A stretch of 6,182 nucleotides of DNA. It comes from an uncultured Candidatus Saccharibacteria bacterium (lineage in GTDB: Bacteria > Patescibacteriota > Saccharimonadia > Saccharimonadales > Saccharimonadaceae). This document shows, piece by piece, positions 5,104-6,182 of this stretch. The notes below the pieces were generated by a model. The model was not told where the DNA came from. It worked only from the letters and a program-made list of their open reading frames with translations, and did not search any database. Location: contig CALFQW010000046.1 in the NCBI GenBank assembly GCA_937919305.1, positions 1-6,182 on the forward strand, given 5' to 3'. The position numbers were made by a program, and so were the translations under genes. The first letter of the stretch is position 1, and each line of letters opens with the position of its first letter.

Positions 5104-5742
5104 ATGCAGAAAAAATACATCATTTTACTCGTTATCTTGTTGGTTGTTTCTATAGCCGGTGCCATGCTGTACATTACCGTCAATTTGGGTAACAAGCCGA
5201 CTAATCAACCTTCAATCTCTAGTGTCACGGCAGATAACGAGTCACTAACTTATAAGCAGTATCAAGCTATGTCTGGTGAAACATACGATAGGAATTTTAT
5301 CGCTAACATGATCGCGCATCATCAAGGCGCGGTTGATATGGCAAAGCTTGCACAAGCGAATGCAAAGCACACAGAACTCCGTTTTATGGCTGATGAAATA
5401 ATTGCGGCACAGAATCAAGAAATATCGGATATGTTGAAATGGCAGAGTCAATGGGGCTATCCGTCGACGAGCTCTGAAGATATGCAAGATCACTCAGCTA
5501 TGGGTATGATGGCAAGTATGGATGAAATGACAGCACTTTTAGAGGGCAAGCAAGGTGATGAATTTGATAAGGTTTTCATTGAGCAGATGATACTTCATCA
5601 TCAGTCTGCTATTGATATGGCAGCACCCGGAGAGACAAACGCGTATCGAAAAGAGATCAAAGATCTGACTCGTCAGATAGTTTCAGCACAGACTAAAGAA
5701 ATTGCCCAAATGAAGAGTTGGCAACGAGAGTGGGGGTATTAG
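5104..5742 (+). CDS. Membrane-anchored tandem DUF305 protein
   Basis: The 212 residues contain an uncleaved-looking anchor (about 4-26), a Ser/Thr/Asn-rich linker (30-58) and two DUF305 units of exactly 59 residues: 61-119 and 154-212, about 44% identical by my count with no gaps. Each has the M-x2-HHQ-x4-DM core (M69, H72, H73, M79; M162, H165, H166, M172), a later Met (110, 203) and ends in WGY. The spacer between them is Met/His-rich (M127, H130, M133, M135, M136, M139, M142). DUF305 proteins include the cyanobacterial copper protein CopM, so extracytoplasmic Cu binding is likely. Unit 2 has APGE (174-177) where unit 1 has a regular helix. The start is set by AGGAG (5092-5096), 7 bases before ATG. 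The 47-base AT-rich gap upstream may hold a weak second promoter; I found no clear -35. Confidence 0.88.
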   Translation: MQKKYIILLVILLVVSIAGAMLYITVNLGNKPTNQPSISSVTADNESLTYKQYQAMSGETYDRNFIANMIAHHQGAVDMAKLAQANAKHTELRFMADEIIAAQNQEISDMLKWQSQWGYPSTSSEDMQDHSAMGMMASMDEMTALLEGKQGDEFDKVFIEQMILHHQSAIDMAAPGETNAYRKEIKDLTRQIVSAQTKEIAQMKSWQREWGY

Positions 5743-5800
5743 CGCTGGCGGGGGGGTGGGTTAGCGTCTTAGTCATATTAAGGTACGCCAAGTCAGTTAC

Positions 5801-6142
5801 CTAAACGTAATAGCTGAGGATGGTCAGTAAGATGGCGACGATAGTTACCGGCAAGAAGTAGAATAGAGCAAGCTTGCCGATAACCTTCTTGACTCCACTC
5901 GCTGATGATTGACCATCTTTCATAGCCAGATATCTGATAGCTATGAATAAAAAACAGAGTAGAAATACGACAAAGCTTATAGCCAAGACCGATTGGAGTA
6001 CAGGATGCGCGCTTATTTCTTGCACTAACAGGCCTGAGATCATGAAGGTCCCGAGACTGATCATAGCCCCGTAGTTTACGACAGTACTCGTGCGACTCGA
6101 GCTAGTGTTGACGTGTTTCAGTACGTCGTATCTATCGAACAT
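5801..6142 (-). CDS. Hypothetical three-helix membrane protein
   Basis: I do not recognise this 113-residue protein. It has a polar, basic N-terminus (1-20) and three predicted membrane helices at about 22-42, 49-70 and 90-111. Arg/Lys residues in the N-terminus and in the loop 70-90 (R70, K75, K85, K86, K90) place both inside the cell and the C-terminus outside. There are no obvious catalytic or metal-binding motifs. The ATG at 6140-6142 lacks a clear Shine-Dalgarno. TAATAA or TAAGAT on the minus strand (6158-6166) could be a -10 box giving a very short leader. It converges on the DUF305 gene with a 58-base gap that has no strong terminator, and nothing links it to the copper-type cluster. 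Confidence 0.7.
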   Translation of the reverse strand: MFDRYDVLKHVNTSSSRTSTVVNYGAMISLGTFMISGLLVQEISAHPVLQSVLAISFVVFLLCFLFIAIRYLAMKDGQSSASGVKKVIGKLALFYFLPVTIVAILLTILSYYV

Positions 6143-6182
6143 CAGCGAGATTACTTGATCTTATTACACGCTAGGCGTAGTG

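Noticed and set aside
5748..5759. G-rich run (seven G, then TGGG) after the DUF305 gene as a G-quadruplex
   Set aside because: There are too few separate G tracts for a standard quadruplex; a homopolymer length error is as likely.

Overview
The window looks like a compact bacterial chromosome segment with the standard genetic code, since TGA ends at least five genes. Very short gene spacing, 4-8 base overlaps and a copper cluster with DUF305 proteins would suit a small-genome lineage such as Candidatus Saccharibacteria (Patescibacteria). That assignment is an inference from protein style; there is no marker gene here to prove it.

Layout. Bases 1-345 hold no intact gene, only a 69-codon open stretch without a good start. 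A glyoxalase/VOC-fold protein follows on the plus strand (346-768), probably read from a leaderless transcript. It converges on a small helix-turn-helix ORF (809-1069, minus). Next, also on minus, is a tightly overlapping operon transcribed in the order 2OG-Fe(II) oxygenase (3047-2430), folE (2437-1895), folP (1898-1131). A 14-bp-arm hairpin closes it, and that hairpin also covers the ribosome site of the helix-turn-helix ORF. The intergenic region 3048-3315 carries three adjacent palindromes, a TATAAT box for the oxygenase operon, and a clean sigma70-type promoter for a divergent 151-residue helical protein of unknown function (3316-3771).

The most coherent system is the copper-type cluster at 3805-5742. 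A promoter (TTGATA, 17 bases, TATATT) has an 11-bp-arm palindrome of CsoR-operator type built into it. Behind it lie a DUF4396 membrane protein with an HCxxxC motif and a His-rich tail, the CsoR repressor itself, an unrecognised membrane-anchored His/Cys-rich protein, and an anchored protein with two exact-length DUF305 repeats separated by a Met/His-rich linker. The simplest reading is an autoregulated copper-sensing and copper-handling operon without a P-type ATPase in this window. Metal sensing by CsoR would release DUF4396 (membrane) and the two envelope proteins (extracytoplasmic metal binding). The window ends with an unrecognised three-helix membrane protein on the minus strand (6142-5801).

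The folate operon encodes only the first enzyme of pterin synthesis (GTP cyclohydrolase I) and dihydropteroate synthase. The remaining steps must be elsewhere or supplied externally. An Fe(II)/2-oxoglutarate oxygenase as first gene of such an operon is unusual.
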